Positions 21,064 through 30,067 of a stretch of 64,000 nucleotides of DNA are shown piece after piece. Numbering within the stretch: position 1 is the first letter of the stretch; the number at the start of each line of letters is the position of its first letter. Position numbers and translations under genes: made by a program. The notes beneath the pieces were generated by a model. The model was not told the DNA's origin. It did not search any database and saw only the letters and a list, made by a program, of their open reading frames with translations. Origin of the DNA: Streptomyces sp. Je 1-369 (GTDB lineage: Bacteria > Actinomycetota > Actinomycetes > Streptomycetales > Streptomycetaceae); NCBI RefSeq assembly GCF_026810505.1, contig NZ_CP101750.1, positions 6,455,001 through 6,519,000 of the forward strand. The letters run 5' to 3'.

Positions 21064-21438
21064 ATGATTCTGCTCCGTCGCCTGCTTGGTGACGTGCTGC
21101 GTCGGCAGCGCCAGCGCCAGGGCCGTACTCTGCGCGAAGTCTCCTCGTCCGCCCGAGTCTCGCTCGGCTATCTCTCCGAGGTGGAGCGGGGGCAGAAGGA
21201 GGCTTCCTCCGAGCTGCTTTCCGCGATCTGCGACGCGCTTGACGTACGGATGTCCGAGCTCATGCGTGAAGTGAGCGACGAACTGTCGCTCGCCGAGCTG
21301 GCTGAGTCTGCAGCAGTCCCGGAACCGGTGCGTGCGCCGGTTCGCTCGATGCTCAATTCCGTGTCCGTGGCCGGTGTGCCACCGGAACGGGTCACGATCA
21401 AGGCGCCCGCGGAGGCGGTCGACGTCGTCGCGGCGTGA
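21064..21438 (+). CDS. clgR: ClgR, HTH activator of Clp protease genes
   Basis: The 124-residue protein has a Cro/C1 helix-turn-helix at about 8-65 ([40 protein letters not shown]) and a short C-terminal region ending VVAA. In Streptomyces ClgR activates clpP1P2, lon and its own gene, and is itself destroyed by ClpP through C-terminal alanines; the terminal AA here fits that. The place after rimO-pgsA-cinA is the conserved one (compare mycobacterial clgR-pgsA3-ftsK). ATG 21064 follows GAGGAGGGAG. No convincing ClgR box was found in the 109 bp upstream. A strong terminator follows. Confidence 0.92.
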   Translation: MILLRRLLGDVLRRQRQRQGRTLREVSSSARVSLGYLSEVERGQKEASSELLSAICDALDVRMSELMREVSDELSLAELAESAAVPEPVRAPVRSMLNSVSVAGVPPERVTIKAPAEAVDVVAA

Positions 21439-21474
21439 TGCGAGGCTGCTCCTGAGCAGCTCTGGGAAGTGTGT

Positions 21475-21508
21475 GGAAGCCCCGACCGGGTACCCGGTCG
21501 GGGCTTCC
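21475..21508 (+). terminator. Terminator after clgR
   Basis: A near-perfect palindrome (GGAAGCCCCGACCGGG, TA, CCCGGTCGGGGCTTCC) forms a 16-bp stem 37 bp after the clgR stop. Confidence 0.9.
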
Positions 21509-21644
21509 GTGTTGTCGAGGTCGTCCCGCCCGGCCCCCTAGCAGGTGTTCTGGGGCCAACCGTTCGCGAATCGACCTATTTGGTTATTTTGTGACATGGT
21601 TGGTGGGGATTTACCTCATTTCGCTCGTGTGTTGGAGGAGACAG

Positions 21645-22115
21645 ATGTACGTCGTGAAGAGCCCGCTGTCCGACGCGGATCTCAAGGCGGTCTCGGAGGC
21701 CCTGCAGGGCGCGCTCGTGGACCTGGTCGACCTGTCGCTGGTGGCCAAGCAGATCCACTGGAATGTGGTCGGCCCGCGCTTCCGCTCCGTGCACCTGCAG
21801 CTCGACGAGGTCGTGGACACCGCCAGGCAGCACTCGGACACCGTCGCGGAGCGTGCCTCCACGCTCGGCGTCTCGCCCGACGGGCGTGCTGCGACCGTGT
21901 CGCAGAGCAGCGGCATCGGGAAGATCCCTGAGGGCTGGGTCAAGGACGTGGACGCGGTCGGGACGCTCGTGGACGCGCTCGGCGCGGTGATCACGCGGAT
22001 GCGCGAGCGCGTCGAGGCGACGGGCGACGCCGACCCGGTCAGCCAGGACATCTTCATCGGCATCACGGCCGACCTGGAGAAGCACCACTGGATGTTCCAG
22101 GCGGAGAACGGCTGA
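21645..22115 (+). CDS. Dps-family DNA-protecting ferritin
   Basis: The 156-residue protein is a Dps-type miniferritin that oxidises and stores iron and guards DNA. The ferroxidase-site block is readable: AKQIHWNVVGPRFRSVHLQ, then LDEVVDTARQHSDTVAERA. Length and the absence of long tails suit the compact Dps class; by position it is probably the S. coelicolor DpsB equivalent. ATG 21645 has GGAGGAG 6 nt upstream, and the longer open frame has no comparable site. It stands alone between the clgR terminator and a structured intergenic stretch. Confidence 0.93.
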   Translation: MYVVKSPLSDADLKAVSEALQGALVDLVDLSLVAKQIHWNVVGPRFRSVHLQLDEVVDTARQHSDTVAERASTLGVSPDGRAATVSQSSGIGKIPEGWVKDVDAVGTLVDALGAVITRMRERVEATGDADPVSQDIFIGITADLEKHHWMFQAENG

Positions 22116-22134
22116 CCCCGCGTGTGAGGGCGCT

Positions 22135-22234
22135 CCCCATGGGACGGCGTGGCCGTTCGCGCGCCGAGGAGCGCGCGGCGGGGCAGCAGCTCCCCGTCGC
22201 GCTCCAGGCGCCGCCGATACGCCCTCCCATGGGG
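22135..22234. repeat. Long imperfect inverted repeat downstream of the Dps gene
   Basis: CCCCATGGGACGGCGT (22135-22150) and ACGCCCTCCCATGGGG (22219-22234) are inverted copies with one mismatch in 16. They enclose 68 bp that hold further GC-rich stems (for example GCGCGC around CGAGGA). The region can fold as one long hairpin and may be the Dps terminator or a structured RNA. Confidence 0.6.
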
Positions 22235-22284
22235 TGAACCCCGGCGTTTAGCGTCGACCTCGCGTCGGGTGGGAGGTGGCATCT

Positions 22285-22695
22285 GTGGCAGCCGTGAGCG
22301 GGACAGCCGTGACATGGCGGACCGTACGGTGGGTGCCCTTCCTGGCGCTCGGCGCGCTGTGGTGGTGGGGTGTGCTGCGGCTCGCCTTCTCGCCCGACGC
22401 GGGAGTTCTCGAAGGAGCGGTCGCCGCCGGTGGCTGGGGGCTGAGCGTGCTGCCCGTCCACTGCGTGCCCAGGGCGCGTGCGCTGGGCGAGGCAAGGGCG
22501 GCCAGGGGAGCGGATCCCGCGCAGTACGCGCGGCGTCCCGACGGAGAAGTGCGGTGGCCGGGGGAGCGTACGGCTCTCGCCTGGTGGGGACGGGCGGCCG
22601 TGTCGGCGGGGCGGGTGCGGGGGCACGCTCTCCGCGTGCGCGCTACCAGGGCATGGCGACGCCGCCGTTCGGGCGGAGGATCTGGCCCGTCGTGA
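22285..22695 (+). CDS. Small hypothetical membrane protein
   Basis: The 136-residue product has two likely membrane helices (VRWVPFLALGALWWWGVLRL near 15-35, and AVAAGGWGLSVLPVHCV near 45-62) and a basic, Arg-rich cytoplasmic tail. GTG 22285 has GGGAGG 8 nt upstream. The last 53 nt overlap the end of the convergent SDR gene, and the tail is low-complexity, so the true C-terminus may be unusual. No family is recognised. The coding call rests on hydrophobic pattern, codon bias and ribosome site. Confidence 0.55.
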   Translation: MAAVSGTAVTWRTVRWVPFLALGALWWWGVLRLAFSPDAGVLEGAVAAGGWGLSVLPVHCVPRARALGEARAARGADPAQYARRPDGEVRWPGERTALAWWGRAAVSAGRVRGHALRVRATRAWRRRRSGGGSGPS

Positions 22696-23431
22696 AGGAC
22701 GAGGCGTCCGACGCCAGATGCAGCACGGCGTGAGCGATGTCGTCCGGTTCGCCCACGCGGCCGAGCGGTGACATGCGCAGCATGGTGCGCTCGGTGTGCC
22801 CTTGCTTTTCGGTATGCGCCTGCTTCTCGCTGTTGGAACGCGTCGTCATGGGGGTGCGGACCCATCCCGGTGCGACGACGTTCACGCGGATCCCGTGCGG
22901 GCCGAGCTCTGTGGCCAGCGTCTTCGAGAGCTGGACGACGGCCGCTTTTGCCGCTCCGTAGCAGAGGAGTCCGGGGGCGCCGGTGTCGACGGCGCCCGAC
23001 GCCATGGTGATGATGCTGCCGCCCGACCCCGCGTCGACCATCGCGCGGGCCGCGGCCTGACAGGCGTACAGGACACCCTTGAAGTTGATGTTCAGGACGC
23101 GGTCGAGGTCTTCGTCGCGCGTCTCCAGGACCGGACTGCTGTGCATGACGCCGGCTATGGCGGCGAGGATGTCCAGGCGGGGGGTGGCCGCTGTGGCTAT
23201 CGCCCGGTCGACCTGTGCCCTGTCGGTCACGTCCAGGGGGTACGTGTAGGCGGTGCCGCCCGCCTTTGTGATGAGTGCGGCGGTCTCTTGCAGTCCCTGC
23301 TCGTCGCGGTCCGCGCAGTGCACGGTGGCGCCCGCCTCCGCGAGGAGCCGGGCCGACGCGCGGCCGATGCCACTGGCGGCGCCGGTGAGGAATGCGGTGC
23401 GTCCGGTGAGGTCGTACGCCTTGACGGGCAT
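22643..23431 (-). CDS. Short-chain dehydrogenase/reductase
   Basis: The 262-residue classical SDR has the cofactor motif TGAASGIG (about residues 16-23) and VHCADRDEQG after beta-2, where the Asp suggests NAD(H). The catalytic Ser and Tyr-Lys lie in MASGAVDTGAPGLLCYGAAK, and PNGGVAMPW is at the C-terminus. The Ser is preceded by MA and the loop to Tyr is of normal length. The substrate is unknown. An insert rich in Glu, Lys and His (NSEKQAHTEKQGHTER) near residue 205 contains an internal EKQ-HTE repeat in the substrate-loop region. It converges on the small membrane gene. Confidence 0.9.
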   Translation of the reverse strand: MPVKAYDLTGRTAFLTGAASGIGRASARLLAEAGATVHCADRDEQGLQETAALITKAGGTAYTYPLDVTDRAQVDRAIATAATPRLDILAAIAGVMHSSPVLETRDEDLDRVLNINFKGVLYACQAAARAMVDAGSGGSIITMASGAVDTGAPGLLCYGAAKAAVVQLSKTLATELGPHGIRVNVVAPGWVRTPMTTRSNSEKQAHTEKQGHTERTMLRMSPLGRVGEPDDIAHAVLHLASDASSFTTGQILRPNGGVAMPW

Positions 23432-23515
23432 GACGGGACGGTACGGCTGAGCTGACGGGGCGTCAACTGTTGTGGCGGTGCGCGTTGTTGGCGGGGTGTG
23501 GTGTTGGGGTGCCGG

Positions 23516-24316
23516 TCAGGGGGTCGGGCCCTGTTGGCAGGTGGGGCACCAGTAGGTGGGGCGGTCGCGGGAGCCGTCTCCTTGCTGGGCACGGCGGATG
23601 GGGGTGCGGCAGCGCCAGCACGGGCGGGACGCGCGGCCGTAGACGAAGAGGCGCTGGCCCGGGCGGTCGCGGCCCGTGGTGGTGCGGTTGGGCTGATTCC
23701 GGTTGGCGTCCAGGAGTTTCTTGGCGATGCCCGGCACGTGGGCGGCCGTCTCTTCGGAGAGCTCGCCTACGGGGAGCCAAGGGGTGACGCCGAGGATGAA
23801 GCAGATGTCGCTCTTGAACACGTTGCCGATGCCCGCGAGGTTCCGCTGATCCAGAAGGGCTTCGCCGAGTGCGCGGTCGGGCACCGCCAGGATGTTGTTC
23901 AGCGCGCGCTCCGGGTCCCAGTCGGGGCCCAGCAGGTCGGGGCCCAGGTGGCCCACGGCCTTGTCCTCGTCGGCGGTGCGGAGCAGCTCCAGGACGGGCA
24001 GGCGGTAGCCGACGGCGGTGCGTTCGGCGGTGCCGAGGATCGCCCGGATCTGGTGTCCGGGGCCGCCGCGCCAGCGCTCACCGGGGGCGTACAGCTGCCA
24101 GGAGCCGTCCATCCGGAGGTGCGAGTGGAGGGTGAGGCCGCCCTCGATGCGGGTGAGGAGGTGCTTTCCGCGCGGGGTGACGTCCAGGACGGCGCGTCCC
24201 GTGAGGTCGACCGTCGCGAGTTTGGGGACGCGGAGGTCGGAGCGGGTGATCGTGTGCCCGGCAAGGGCGGCGTGCAGGCGTCGGCACGCCTGGTAGATGG
24301 TGTCACCTTCGGGCAT
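23516..24316 (-). CDS. nei: Fpg/Nei-family DNA glycosylase (endonuclease VIII-like)
   Basis: The 266-residue base-excision enzyme has the catalytic N-terminus M-PEGDTIYQ (Pro2 as Schiff-base nucleophile, Glu3). The H2TH region contains DQRNLAGIGNVFKSDICF, and a C-terminal zinc finger is seen as CWRC near residue 236 and CPTC near 259. MPEGD rather than MPELPEV points to the Nei branch, which removes oxidised pyrimidines. It lies in the same direction as lhr, 72 bp after it, so the two repair-related genes may be co-transcribed. Confidence 0.9.
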   Translation of the reverse strand: MPEGDTIYQACRRLHAALAGHTITRSDLRVPKLATVDLTGRAVLDVTPRGKHLLTRIEGGLTLHSHLRMDGSWQLYAPGERWRGGPGHQIRAILGTAERTAVGYRLPVLELLRTADEDKAVGHLGPDLLGPDWDPERALNNILAVPDRALGEALLDQRNLAGIGNVFKSDICFILGVTPWLPVGELSEETAAHVPGIAKKLLDANRNQPNRTTTGRDRPGQRLFVYGRASRPCWRCRTPIRRAQQGDGSRDRPTYWCPTCQQGPTP

Positions 24317-24388
24317 GGGTCCAGGGTGGCATGACGGGGGTGGCGGGGGAGGGGGCGGCGGGCGCTCGGGTGATCCTGTACGTAGTGG

Positions 24389-27300
24389 TCATGCCCGTAG
24401 CCGTAGGCCGCGCGGGGTGGCGTGGAAACCGGCTCCCTCCAGGAGAGGGGCGAAGGGGGACGTGAGCGCGGCGGCGCCGTTGACCCGCTCTACCGTGACC
24501 GTGCCCAGGGAGCCCGCGCGGGCGGCGCCGGCCAGCGCCTCGGAGGCGGCGTGCAGGCGGGGGTCGTCGGCGATCGGGGCGTCAGGGGCGGCGGGCCAGG
24601 CGAGGAGCGTCTTGCCGCCACGCTCCATGTAGAGCGTCAGTTCGCCGTCGACCAGGACGACCAGGGACCCGGCCTTGCGGCCCGGTTTGTGGCTCGCGCC
24701 GTTCGGCGGCTCGGGCCAGGGCAACGCGGCCCCGTACGCGTTGGCGGGGTCGGCGGCGGCGAGGACCACCGCGGCCTGGGCGTCCGAGGGGCGCGAACCG
24801 TCCGTACGGTCACGGGAGTTCGCCGTCGCGCGCAGGCGGTCCACCGCGCCGTCCATGGCGAACTGCGCGGCGCCGAGTCCCTCGACCACGTAGCCGCGAC
24901 GCGCCTGGCCGCTGTCCTCGAAGGCCGACAGGACGCGGTACACCGCCGAGAAGCCGCCTTCGACCCCCTCGGCGGCGACCGCGCCGCGTGTGACGACGCC
25001 GTGCCGGTCGAGGAGGGCGCGGGCCAGGGCGTGGGCGCGCAGGGTCGGGTCGGGCTCCCGGGGAGGGAGCAGGGACCAGCGGCCCGCGACGGTGGGAGGG
25101 CCGGTGCGGGAGGCGGTGCGGGCGGCCGCGGTGAGGCTTCCGTACCGCCCGCGCGGGACGCCGCGCTTGGCGCGGTGGGCCGTGGAGCCCGCGGTGCGTC
25201 CGGATCCCAGGAGGGAGCGCATCGGGCCGAGCGTGTCGTTCGTGAGTATCCCGGACCAGGCCAGCTCCCAGATGGAGTCGGCCAGTTGCGGGTCCAGCGC
25301 GTCCGGGTGGGTGGTGGCGCGCACTTGGTCGGCGATCTGGCGGAAGAAGAGTCCGTACCCTCCGGAGAGCGTGTCCAGGACCGACTGGTGCAGGGCGGTG
25401 AGCTCCAGGGGGTGCGGGGGCGGCAGGAGCAGCGGCGCGGTGTCGGCCAGGTACAGGGAGACCCAGCCGTCCTTGCCCGGCAGCGAACCGGCACCCGCCC
25501 AGATGACTTCGCCGGCCGCCGTCAGTTCGTCGAGCATGGCCGGGTTGTAGCCCGTCACGCGCGAGGGCAGGACGAGCTTCTCCAGGGCGGAGGCGGGAAC
25601 CGTGGCGCCCTGCAGCTGCTCGACGGCGCGCACCAGGCCGTCGATGCCCCGCAGGCCGTGGCCGCTCAGGTTCTGCCACTGGGGCAGGAACTGGGCCAGG
25701 GCGGCGGGGGGCACCGGTTCCAGTTCGTGCCGCAGGGCGGCCAGGGAGCGGCGGCGCAGACGGCGGAGCACCGCGGCGTCGCACCACTCCTGGCCGATGC
25801 CCGCCGGATGGAACTCGCCCTGCACCACACGGCCGTTCGCCGCGAGGCGTTGCAGCGCGCCCTCGGTGACCGCCGCGCCGAGTCCGAAGCGGGCCGCGGC
25901 CGCGGCGGACGTGAACGGGCCGTGCGTGCGGGCGAAGCGGGCCAGGAGGTCACCCAGGGGGTCCTTGACGGGCTCGGTGAAGGCCTCGGGGACGCCCACG
26001 GGCAGGGCGGTGCCGAGGGCGTCCCGCAGCCGTCCCGCGTCCTCGATGGCCGCCCAGTGCTCCGCGCCCGCGATACGGACCTGGATCACACGGCGTGCGG
26101 CCGCCAGCTCTTGCGCCCACTCCGGCTCGGCGCCGCGCTCGGTCAGCTCCGCCGCGGTGAGCGGGCCGAGGAGTCGCAGCAGGTCGGCGACGCCTTCGGC
26201 GTCCTTGACGCGGCGGTCCTCGGTGCGCCACTGGAGCTCCTGCTCCAGTTCCGTCAGGACGTCGGCGTCGAGCAGTTCGCGCAGCTCCGCCTGGCCGAGG
26301 AGCTCCGCGAGCAGCCGAGAGTCCAGGGAGAGGGCCGCCGCGCGCCGCTCGGCGAGGGGGGAATCGCCCTCGTACAGGAACTGTGCCACGTACCCGAACA
26401 GGAGGGAGCGGGCGAAGGGGGAGGGTTCGGGGGTGGTGATCTCGACGAGCCGGACGCGGCGCGACTCGATGTCGCCCATCAGCTCGGTCAGGCCCGGTAC
26501 GTCGAAGACGTCCTGGAGACACTCCCTGACCGCTTCCAGGACGATGGGGAAGGACCCGAACTCGCTCGCCACCTCGAGGAGCTGGGCGGCGCGCTGGCGC
26601 TGCTGCCACAGGGGGGTGCGCTTGCCGGGGCTGCGGCGGGGCAGCAGCAGCGCGCGGGCGGCGCACTCACGGAAGCGCGAGGCGAACAGCGCCGAGCCGC
26701 CCACCTGGTCGGTGACGATCTGATTGACCTCGCCCTTGTCGAAGGTGACGTCACCGGCGCCCACCGGGGGCTTGTCGGCGTCGTACTCCACAGGGGGAGC
26801 GCTGGGCTCCTGGTCGAGCAGGTCGAAGCCCATGAGGTCGGCGTCCGGGAGCCGGAGCACGATGCCGTCGTCGGCGTGCATGACCTGGGCGTCCATGCCG
26901 TACCGCTCCGTGAGGCGGGCGCCGAGAGCGAGGGCCCAGGGGGCGTGCACCTGGGCTCCGAAGGGGGAGTGCACGACGACGCGCCAGTCGCCCAGCTCGT
27001 CGCGGAACCGCTCCACCACGATGGTGCGGTCGTCGGGGATGTGCCCGCAGGCCTCGCGCTGTTCGCCGAGGTACGCCAGGACGTTGTCGGCGGCCCACGT
27101 GTCGAGGCCGGTGGCGAGGAGGCGCTTGCGCGCGTCCTCCTGCGAGAGCGCGCCGACCTCGCGGAGGAACGCGCCCAGAGCGCGGCCCAGTTCCAGCGGG
27201 CGGCCCAACTGGTCGCCCTTCCAGAAGGGAAGGCGGCCCGGGACGCCGGGGGCGGGCGAGACGAGGACCCGGTCGCGCGTGATGTCCTCGATGCGCCACG

Positions 27301-29074
27301 AGCTCGTACCGAGGGTGAAGACGTCACCCACCCGCGATTCGTACACCATCTCCTCGTCGAGCTCTCCGACCCGGCCACCGCCCTTCTTGGGGTCGGCGCC
27401 CGCGAGGAACACTCCGAAGAGACCGCGGTCGGGAATCGTGCCTCCGGAGGTGACCGCGAGGCGCTGCGCCCCGGGCCGTCCGGTGACCGTGCCCGCCACG
27501 CGGTCCCAGACCACGCGCGGCCGCAGCTCGGCGAACGCGTCGGAGGGATACCGTCCGGCGAGCATGTCCAGGACGGCGGTGAACGCGGACTCCGGGAGCG
27601 AGGCGAAGGACGCCGCGCGGCGGACCACCGTCAGCAGGTCGTCGACCTGCCAGGTGTCGAGTGCGACCATCGCGACCAGCTGCTGGGCCAGCACGTCCAG
27701 TGGGTTGGCCGGGATGCGCAGGGACTCGATGGAGCCGGTCCGCATCCGCTCCGTCACGACCGCGGCCTGCACCAGGTCCCCCCGGTACTTCGGGAAGACG
27801 ACTCCCGTCGAGACAGCGCCCACCTGGTGGCCCGCCCGGCCCACGCGCTGGAGCCCGGAGGCGACCGACGGCGGCGATTCGACCTGCACGACCAGGTCGA
27901 CCGCGCCCATGTCGATGCCCAGCTCCAGGCTGGACGTGGCGACGACGGCCGGCAGTCTGCCCGCCTTGAGGTCCTCCTCGACCTGTGCGCGCTGCTCCTT
28001 GGAGACCGATCCGTGGTGGGCGCGCGCCAGGACCGGCGGGGCGCCCTTGGCGGCCCCCGACTCGGCCATCAGCTCCGCGGGGGAGTGGTCCTCGGGGAGC
28101 GCCTCGCCGGTCGCTCTCTCGTAGGCGATCTCGTTGAGGCGGTTGCACAGGCGCTCGGCGAGACGGCGGGAGTTGGCGAACACGATCGTCGAGCGATGCG
28201 CCTGCACCAGGTCCGTGATGCGCTCCTCGACGTGCGGCCAGATCGAGGGGCGCTCCGCCTCGGCCCCCGGCCCGTCCCCGGAGTCGCTGACCGGGGAGCC
28301 GCCCAGCTCCGCGAGGTCCTCGACCGGGACGACGACCGACAGGTCGAACTCCTTGCCGGAGTCCGGCTGGACGATCTCCACCTTGCGCTTCGGGGACAGA
28401 TAGCGCGCCACTTCGTCCACCGGGCGCACCGTCGCCGACAGGCCGATGCGCCGCGCGGGCTTGGGCAGCAACTCGTCGAGCCGCTCCAGGGAGAGGGCGA
28501 GGTGGGCGCCGCGCTTGGTGCCCGCGACGGCGTGCACCTCGTCGAGGATCACCGTCTCGATGCCGGTCAGCGCGTCCCGCGCCGCCGACGTGAGCATCAG
28601 GAAGAGGGACTCGGGCGTGGTGATCAGGATGTCCGGCGGGCGTGTCGACAGCGCACGGCGCTCGGCGGCCGGGGTGTCACCGGAACGGATCCCGACCCGC
28701 ACCTCCGGCTCGGTCATGCCGAGGCGCACCGCCTCCTGACGGATGCCGGTCAGCGGGCTGCGCAGATTGCGCTCCACGTCCACCGCGAGCGCCTTCAGGG
28801 GTGAGATGTACAGCACCCGGCAGCGCTTCTTCGCGTCGGCCGGCGGTGGTGTCGAGGCCAGCTGGTCGAGGGCGGCGAGGAACGCGGCCAGGGTCTTCCC
28901 GGAGCCCGTGGGCGCGACGACGAGGACGTCCGAACCCTCGGAGATGGCCTGCCACGCCCCGGCCTGGGCGGACGTGGGCGCGGAGAAAGCACCCGTGAAC
29001 CAGCCGCGGGTCGCGGGGGAGAAGCCGTCGAGAGCGCTGGAGGCGCCGGGAGCACTGGACGCGGAGCTGACCAT
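24389..29074 (-). CDS. lhr: Lhr-type large ATP-dependent helicase
   Basis: The 1561-residue superfamily-2 helicase has Walker A in VVAPTGSGKTLAAF (about residue 50), DEVH box in VILDEVHAVAGTKRG (about 180) and LSATVRPVDEVARYL. Motif IV-VI sequences follow (TIVFANSRRLAERL, ATSSLELGIDMG, QRVGRAGHQVG), then the winged-helix and Lhr-core domains and a long C-terminal half typical of full-length bacterial Lhr. Lhr is a 3'-5' translocase linked to repair and, in mycobacteria, induced by DNA damage. ATG 29074 is preferred over an in-frame upstream ATG that would run into the divergent AraC gene. Confidence 0.93.
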   Translation of the reverse strand: MVSSASSAPGASSALDGFSPATRGWFTGAFSAPTSAQAGAWQAISEGSDVLVVAPTGSGKTLAAFLAALDQLASTPPPADAKKRCRVLYISPLKALAVDVERNLRSPLTGIRQEAVRLGMTEPEVRVGIRSGDTPAAERRALSTRPPDILITTPESLFLMLTSAARDALTGIETVILDEVHAVAGTKRGAHLALSLERLDELLPKPARRIGLSATVRPVDEVARYLSPKRKVEIVQPDSGKEFDLSVVVPVEDLAELGGSPVSDSGDGPGAEAERPSIWPHVEERITDLVQAHRSTIVFANSRRLAERLCNRLNEIAYERATGEALPEDHSPAELMAESGAAKGAPPVLARAHHGSVSKEQRAQVEEDLKAGRLPAVVATSSLELGIDMGAVDLVVQVESPPSVASGLQRVGRAGHQVGAVSTGVVFPKYRGDLVQAAVVTERMRTGSIESLRIPANPLDVLAQQLVAMVALDTWQVDDLLTVVRRAASFASLPESAFTAVLDMLAGRYPSDAFAELRPRVVWDRVAGTVTGRPGAQRLAVTSGGTIPDRGLFGVFLAGADPKKGGGRVGELDEEMVYESRVGDVFTLGTSSWRIEDITRDRVLVSPAPGVPGRLPFWKGDQLGRPLELGRALGAFLREVGALSQEDARKRLLATGLDTWAADNVLAYLGEQREACGHIPDDRTIVVERFRDELGDWRVVVHSPFGAQVHAPWALALGARLTERYGMDAQVMHADDGIVLRLPDADLMGFDLLDQEPSAPPVEYDADKPPVGAGDVTFDKGEVNQIVTDQVGGSALFASRFRECAARALLLPRRSPGKRTPLWQQRQRAAQLLEVASEFGSFPIVLEAVRECLQDVFDVPGLTELMGDIESRRVRLVEITTPEPSPFARSLLFGYVAQFLYEGDSPLAERRAAALSLDSRLLAELLGQAELRELLDADVLTELEQELQWRTEDRRVKDAEGVADLLRLLGPLTAAELTERGAEPEWAQELAAARRVIQVRIAGAEHWAAIEDAGRLRDALGTALPVGVPEAFTEPVKDPLGDLLARFARTHGPFTSAAAAARFGLGAAVTEGALQRLAANGRVVQGEFHPAGIGQEWCDAAVLRRLRRRSLAALRHELEPVPPAALAQFLPQWQNLSGHGLRGIDGLVRAVEQLQGATVPASALEKLVLPSRVTGYNPAMLDELTAAGEVIWAGAGSLPGKDGWVSLYLADTAPLLLPPPHPLELTALHQSVLDTLSGGYGLFFRQIADQVRATTHPDALDPQLADSIWELAWSGILTNDTLGPMRSLLGSGRTAGSTAHRAKRGVPRGRYGSLTAAARTASRTGPPTVAGRWSLLPPREPDPTLRAHALARALLDRHGVVTRGAVAAEGVEGGFSAVYRVLSAFEDSGQARRGYVVEGLGAAQFAMDGAVDRLRATANSRDRTDGSRPSDAQAAVVLAAADPANAYGAALPWPEPPNGASHKPGRKAGSLVVLVDGELTLYMERGGKTLLAWPAAPDAPIADDPRLHAASEALAGAARAGSLGTVTVERVNGAAALTSPFAPLLEGAGFHATPRGLRLRA

Positions 29075-29153
29075 GAACCCATCGTGCACCCCGCCACTGA
29101 CAACGGCGCCGACCTGCGGAAAAGAGGTTGCGCGTCCGGCGCAGAATGGAGGC

Positions 29154-30047
29154 ATGGCGGGTTCGGCGGAGCAGGCGCGGCACTGGCGGTACGCGGCGCT
29201 GCCCGACGTCGACCTGCTGCGTGCCCGCTACGTCAGCCGGACTTTCGCGCGCCACACCCACGAGCACTTCGTGATCGCGGCGATCGCCGAGGGCGTCGAC
29301 GTCTTCCACCACAGCGGTGCCGACCGGCACGCGGGGCCGGGCTCCCTCGCCCTGGTCAACCCGGACACCCCGCACACGGGCCGGGCCGGCGACCCCGGGG
29401 GTTGGCGCTACGGAGCGGTCTACCCGGCACCGGACGTGGTCGCCGCCATCGCGGCCGAGACGACGGCCCTTCGCGGTACGCCCGGCTTCATCCGCCCGGT
29501 CCTCGACGATCCGTACGCCGTGGCGCTCGTCCACCACGTGCTGCGCGCGGCCGAGGAGGGCAACGCGCTCGCCGCCGACACGCTGCTCCGGGTGGCGGTG
29601 ACCCGGCTGCTGCGGCTCAACGGCGGGCACCTGCCGCAGCGCACCGTGCGCACGGCGGGCGCCAGGACCGCGGCACGCGCGCGTACCGTCCTCCAGGAGA
29701 GCCTCACGGATCCGCCGAGCCTGGAGCGGCTCGCCACCGAACTCGGCACGAGCCCCTTCGCGCTGCTGCGTGCCTTCCGGGACATGTACGGGATGCCGCC
29801 GCACGCCTGGCTCACCGACGCGCGCGTGCGCCGGGCCCGCCACCTGCTCGACGCGGGCACCTCACCCGCCGACGCCGCCGTCGCGGTGGGCTTCACCGAC
29901 CAGCCGCACCTCAACCGGCACTTCACGCGCATCGTGGGGGTGCCGCCGGGGGCGTACCAACGCGAGCGCAAGAACGTACAAGACCCGCCGGCGGACCTGC
30001 TCGTACCGTCCGACGCGTGGCAGAACAGAGGCCCCACACGGGCATAG
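29154..30047 (+). CDS. AraC-family regulator (probable regulator of AzlCD)
   Basis: The 297-residue protein has an N-terminal cupin-like AraC ligand domain (RTFARHTHEHFVIAAIAEG, LVNPDTPHTG) and a C-terminal double helix-turn-helix (about 185-280, with LERLATELGTSPFALLRAF and AAVAVGFTDQPHLNRHFTR). ATG 29154 has GGAGG 3 nt before it, a rather tight spacing. The gene is divergent from lhr and lies directly before azlC, with which it nearly overlaps. AraC proteins of this type often sit beside AzlC/AzlD exporters, so it probably controls them in response to an amino acid or related molecule. Confidence 0.9.
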   Translation: MAGSAEQARHWRYAALPDVDLLRARYVSRTFARHTHEHFVIAAIAEGVDVFHHSGADRHAGPGSLALVNPDTPHTGRAGDPGGWRYGAVYPAPDVVAAIAAETTALRGTPGFIRPVLDDPYAVALVHHVLRAAEEGNALAADTLLRVAVTRLLRLNGGHLPQRTVRTAGARTAARARTVLQESLTDPPSLERLATELGTSPFALLRAFRDMYGMPPHAWLTDARVRRARHLLDAGTSPADAAVAVGFTDQPHLNRHFTRIVGVPPGAYQRERKNVQDPPADLLVPSDAWQNRGPTRA

Positions 30048-30067
30048 ACCAAGAAGAGCCCTCCCGG

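Noticed and set aside
24422..28804. A 1460-codon plus-strand frame opposite lhr
   Set aside because: It has low-complexity Gly/Arg/Glu/Val content typical of antisense shadow frames. All helicase motifs are on the minus strand.
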